DNA of 64,000 bases from Pseudomonas taiwanensis DSM 21245 (GTDB lineage Bacteria > Pseudomonadota > Gammaproteobacteria > Pseudomonadales > Pseudomonadaceae), in NCBI RefSeq assembly GCF_000425785.1, contig NZ_AUEC01000020.1, positions 62,001-126,000 on the forward strand, written 5' to 3'. Below are positions 61,524-64,000 of this stretch, one piece after another; positions within the stretch are counted from its first letter, which is position 1; each line of letters opens with the position of its first letter. Made by a program: the position numbers and the translations under genes. The notes under the pieces were generated by a model. It made no database searches. It was not told where the DNA came from and saw nothing but the letters and a program-made list of their open reading frames with translations.

Positions 61524-63334
61524 GCCGAGGGGTCCTCCGAAGGTTGCAGGTTGGCGCCAGGCTTGGCCACACGCAGCTGCAAGGTCAGCAGGGCGCCACC
61601 TTCCGGGTGGTTGCCGAGCAGCAGTTCGCCACCCAGGGCGCGCATCAGGCTTTCGCAGATAGCCAGGCCCAGGCCCAGGCCTTGGGTGCGGGTCTTGGTG
61701 GTGAAGAATGGCTCCTTGGCATGCTCCAGGGCCTGGCGGCTGAAACCTGGGCCATTGTCGCGAATGTACAGGTAGACGTAGTCGTCACGCTTTTCGGCAC
61801 TCAACCAAAGTCGACGTGGGTTGGCTTTTTCGGTCAGTGCATCGAGGGCGTTGGCCAGCAGGTTACCGAGCACCTGGCGCAGGCGGGTTTCACCGGCCTG
61901 CACCCAAAGGGTGGCGTCCGGCAGGTCGCGGATCAGTTCCACGGCCATGGCGCGCCGACGCTTGGCCAGCAGGGCCAGGGCATCATCCAGGGCCGGCTGC
62001 AGGGCCACGCTCTCCGGGGCATGGCGATCGCGCCGGGCGAACGCACGCAGGTGGGCGATGATCGAAGCCATGCGCCCGGTCAGCTCGCCAATCAGCTTGA
62101 GGTTGCCGCGGGCATCTTCGGTGCGCTGGTGGTCGAGCAGGATCTCGGCGTTTTCCGCGTAGCTGCGGATCGCGGCCAGGGGCTGGTTGAGCTCATGGCT
62201 GATGCTCGCCGACATGGTACCGAGCACCGACAGCTTGCCGGCCTGGACCAGCTCGTCCTGGGCACGGACCAATTCCTGCTGGGCATTCTCACGTTCGAGC
62301 ACCGCGCTTTTGAGGCGGGCGTTGAGGCCTTCGAGGTCGGCGGTACGTTCCATCACACGCTTTTCGAGCTCTTGGCGGCCACGTGCTTCGAAGTCGATGC
62401 GATCGATGTAGTGGCGTCGTCGCTGCATTACCAGCCCGGCCAGCAACATCAGCACCAGCAAGGCGCCGCCACCGATGGCCATGACGGTCTGCACCGAGCG
62501 GTCGACCAGGATGCGTGGGGCGAGAATACTGACTTGCCAGCCGGTTTCCTTGATGTCGCGGGTCTGGATCAGCCAGGCCTGAGGGTCCAGGGTCAACGGC
62601 TGCGGCGCCTGGGTTGGGTAGGGTTGGATGGCGATGATCGCCTGGCGTTCGGCCTCGGTCAGCTCACGGGTGGAACGGAAACGCCAGTCTGGCCGCGAGG
62701 TCAGCACCACCACGCCGTTCTGGTCGGTCAGCAGCAGTTGCTCGGGCGTCCGGCCCCAAAGGGTTTCGGTGTGGTCCAGGTCGACCTTGACCACCAGCAC
62801 GCCGACCACCCGTTCGCGGTCGCGCACGGCCGCGGCGAAGAAGTAGCCGCGTTTGGCCGAGGTGGTGCCCTGACCGAAGAAGCGCCCCAGACGTCCTTCC
62901 ATGGCTTCGATGAAGTACGGGCGGAAGGCGAAGTTACGGCCGACGAAGCTGTCGTGCTTGTCCCAGTTCGACGCGGCCAGGGTGTTGCCGCTCACGTCCA
63001 TCAGGTACATCACCTCGGCACCGGTCTGGTGGACGATGTCCTTGAGCAAGCGATTGGCGTTGGTGACCGCTTCTATGCGAAACGGGTCGGCCAGCACGTT
63101 GCGCAGCGCCGGCAGGTCGCCGAGGATCTGCGGCAAGGTCTCGTACCGGTGCAGGGTGCCGAGCAGGTTCGCGACATACAGGTCGAGGGTCTGGCGGTTC
63201 TGCGAGGCCAGTTCGTCCTGATAGTAACGTTCGGCGAGGTGGTGCAGGGGCCACAGCAACGGAGCCAGGCACAGGGCCAGCAGGGCCAGGCTGCGCCAGC
63301 GGGGGCGGCGAGGGGGCGTGGGTTTTGCAATCAT
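61520..63334 (-). CDS. dctB: C4-dicarboxylate sensor histidine kinase DctB
   Basis: A 604-residue membrane kinase. TM1 is near residues 14-32, followed by a long periplasmic sensor (about 33-280) of the double-PDC/Cache type with IEAVTNANRLLKDIVHQTGAEVMYLMDVSGNTLAASNW. TM2 lies near 285-305 and a coiled coil follows. The HisKA His is in SISHELNQPLAAIRSYAENAEILL and the ATPase has NLLANALDALTEK and QGLGLGLAICESLM. It senses C4-dicarboxylates such as succinate. rfbC lies 80 bases upstream on the same strand. No dctA or dctPQM genes are in the window. Confidence 0.92.
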   Translation of the reverse strand: MIAKPTPPRRPRWRSLALLALCLAPLLWPLHHLAERYYQDELASQNRQTLDLYVANLLGTLHRYETLPQILGDLPALRNVLADPFRIEAVTNANRLLKDIVHQTGAEVMYLMDVSGNTLAASNWDKHDSFVGRNFAFRPYFIEAMEGRLGRFFGQGTTSAKRGYFFAAAVRDRERVVGVLVVKVDLDHTETLWGRTPEQLLLTDQNGVVVLTSRPDWRFRSTRELTEAERQAIIAIQPYPTQAPQPLTLDPQAWLIQTRDIKETGWQVSILAPRILVDRSVQTVMAIGGGALLVLMLLAGLVMQRRRHYIDRIDFEARGRQELEKRVMERTADLEGLNARLKSAVLERENAQQELVRAQDELVQAGKLSVLGTMSASISHELNQPLAAIRSYAENAEILLDHQRTEDARGNLKLIGELTGRMASIIAHLRAFARRDRHAPESVALQPALDDALALLAKRRRAMAVELIRDLPDATLWVQAGETRLRQVLGNLLANALDALTEKANPRRLWLSAEKRDDYVYLYIRDNGPGFSRQALEHAKEPFFTTKTRTQGLGLGLAICESLMRALGGELLLGNHPEGGALLTLQLRVAKPGANLQPSEDPSA

Positions 63335-63414
63335 CGCGTAAAGGCGCCAGAAGAGTCTGGCGCAATTATGCGCTAGTTACGGCAGGTCATCAGCGCCTGC
63401 GGCCATCACGCGAC

Positions 63415-63960
63415 TCAGGGGAACAGATCCGCTTCGCTCAACGGGGCGCCTGCCTGGTCCTTGGCAGAAAGGATGGGCGGGTACTTCTTGTCCCACTCGA
63501 TGGCAAGCTCAAGGTCGTCCCAGCGGATGCAACGTTCGGCGGCGGGGTTGTAGTAATCGGTGGTCTTGTACAGGAAGTCCGCCGACTCGCTCAGCACCTG
63601 GAAGCCATGGGCAAACCCAGGGGGAATCCAGAACTGGCGGTGGCCATCGGCGCTCAGTCGGGTAGCCACCCAACGCCCGAAGGTGGGCGAGCTGCGCCGA
63701 ATGTCCACGGCCACATCCAGCACTTCGCCATGCGTTACCCGAACCAATTTCCCCTGGGGGTTGTCGATCTGGTAGTGCAGCCCGCGCAGCACACCGCGTC
63801 GAGAGCGTGAGTGGTTGTCCTGGACGAAGGGCGAAGTGAAACCTGTTTGCCTGGCGAAGTCGCGGGCGTTGAAACTCTCGAAGAAAAAGCCGCGGCTGTC
63901 GCCGAAGACCTTGGGTTCGATGATCAGCACATCAGGGATGTCGGTGGCAATGATGTTCAT
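63415..63960 (-). CDS. rfbC: dTDP-4-dehydrorhamnose 3,5-epimerase RfbC (RmlC)
   Basis: A 181-residue cupin-fold epimerase in dTDP-L-rhamnose synthesis. Landmarks are KVFGDSRGFFFESFNARDF, QDNHSRSRRGVLRGLHYQ with the catalytic His, VLDVAVDIRRSSPTFG and FWIPPGFAHGFQVLSESADFLYKTTDYY. The length equals the family (about 180). The rest of the rfb/rml operon is not seen, though a minus-strand gene may end just upstream. In P. aeruginosa the rml genes also border dctB-dctD. Confidence 0.95.
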   Translation of the reverse strand: MNIIATDIPDVLIIEPKVFGDSRGFFFESFNARDFARQTGFTSPFVQDNHSRSRRGVLRGLHYQIDNPQGKLVRVTHGEVLDVAVDIRRSSPTFGRWVATRLSADGHRQFWIPPGFAHGFQVLSESADFLYKTTDYYNPAAERCIRWDDLELAIEWDKKYPPILSAKDQAGAPLSEADLFP

Positions 63961-64000
63961 GGCGATAACTGGCCCCCTGAGCTCTGATTCGACCGTGTCA
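63957..64000 (-). CDS. Possible 3' end of an upstream minus-strand gene
   Basis: One minus-strand frame is open from the window edge and ends at TGA overlapping the rfbC ATG (ATGA), the junction type used by coupled genes. Only about 13 residues (ending GGQLSP) are inside, too few to name. It could also be chance. Confidence 0.25.
   Translation of the reverse strand, partial: TRSNQSSGGQLSP

Noticed and set aside
61508..63376. 622-codon open frame antisense to dctB
   Set aside because: Shadow frame; composition and lack of domains argue against a gene.

Overview
The window looks like a chromosomal segment of a fluorescent Pseudomonas, most likely of the P. putida group. The grounds are GC-rich genes with long antisense shadow frames, Pseudomonas-type REP elements between genes, and gene neighbourhoods typical of the genus (oscA-sbp-cysTWA, tauABCD-oprE-lsfA-ssuEADCBF, gshA-tex-ompR-envZ, rimBK-hslR, hslO-pckA, fdhD with an FdhF-like oxidoreductase, nudE-cysQ, rfbC-dctBD). 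I saw no rRNA, tRNA, insertion sequence, prophage or CRISPR array.

Region 1 (1-7500) opens with the tail of an RND pump. Next come oscA, the sulfate-binding protein Sbp and the CysTWA sulfate importer. A sulfur-linked unit follows: an RBBP9-like hydrolase, a sigma-54-activator-like ATPase without a DNA-binding domain, and a solitary MetQ-type binding protein.

Region 2 (7500-21900) is mixed housekeeping and accessory: two alpha/beta hydrolases, an Ntn-hydrolase acylase, a sugar O-acetyltransferase, a CxC thioredoxin-fold protein, DUF2059, 2OG-oxygenase, DUF523, a very short solute-binding protein and DUF4399. It ends with SerA divergent from a D-2-hydroxyglutarate dehydrogenase-like flavoprotein, an FAH-family enzyme, and two tandem SdiA-regulated (YjiK-like) propeller proteins.

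Region 3 (21900-39000) is a dense sulfur-acquisition island: the cystine ABC importer tcyJLN, serine acetyltransferase EpsC, taurine tauABCD, an OprD-family porin (OprE-like), the 1-Cys peroxiredoxin LsfA and the alkanesulfonate operon ssuEADCBF. A choline transporter (betT) sits inside it. The sulfur operons of regions 1 and 3 are preceded by AT-rich tracts that share a GGTTAT/GGAATAA element, probably sites for the LysR-type regulator CysB. The expected response to sulfate limitation is more uptake of sulfate, cystine, methionine-like compounds and sulfonates, followed by desulfonation by TauD and SsuD/SsuE.

Region 4 (39000-64000) is mostly core genes: a TetR regulator behind gshA, a hotdog thioesterase, tex, ompR/envZ split by a terminator-like hairpin, rimB-rimK, hslR, a PAP2-family protein, hslO, pckA and a second thioesterase. 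It continues with a glycine-zipper protein, an FdhF/YdeP-like oxidoreductase with fdhD, a LysM/BON protein, yrfG, nudE, cysQ, a YiiD-type thioesterase coupled to dctB-dctD, and rfbC. Names rest on motifs, length and context; no search was run.
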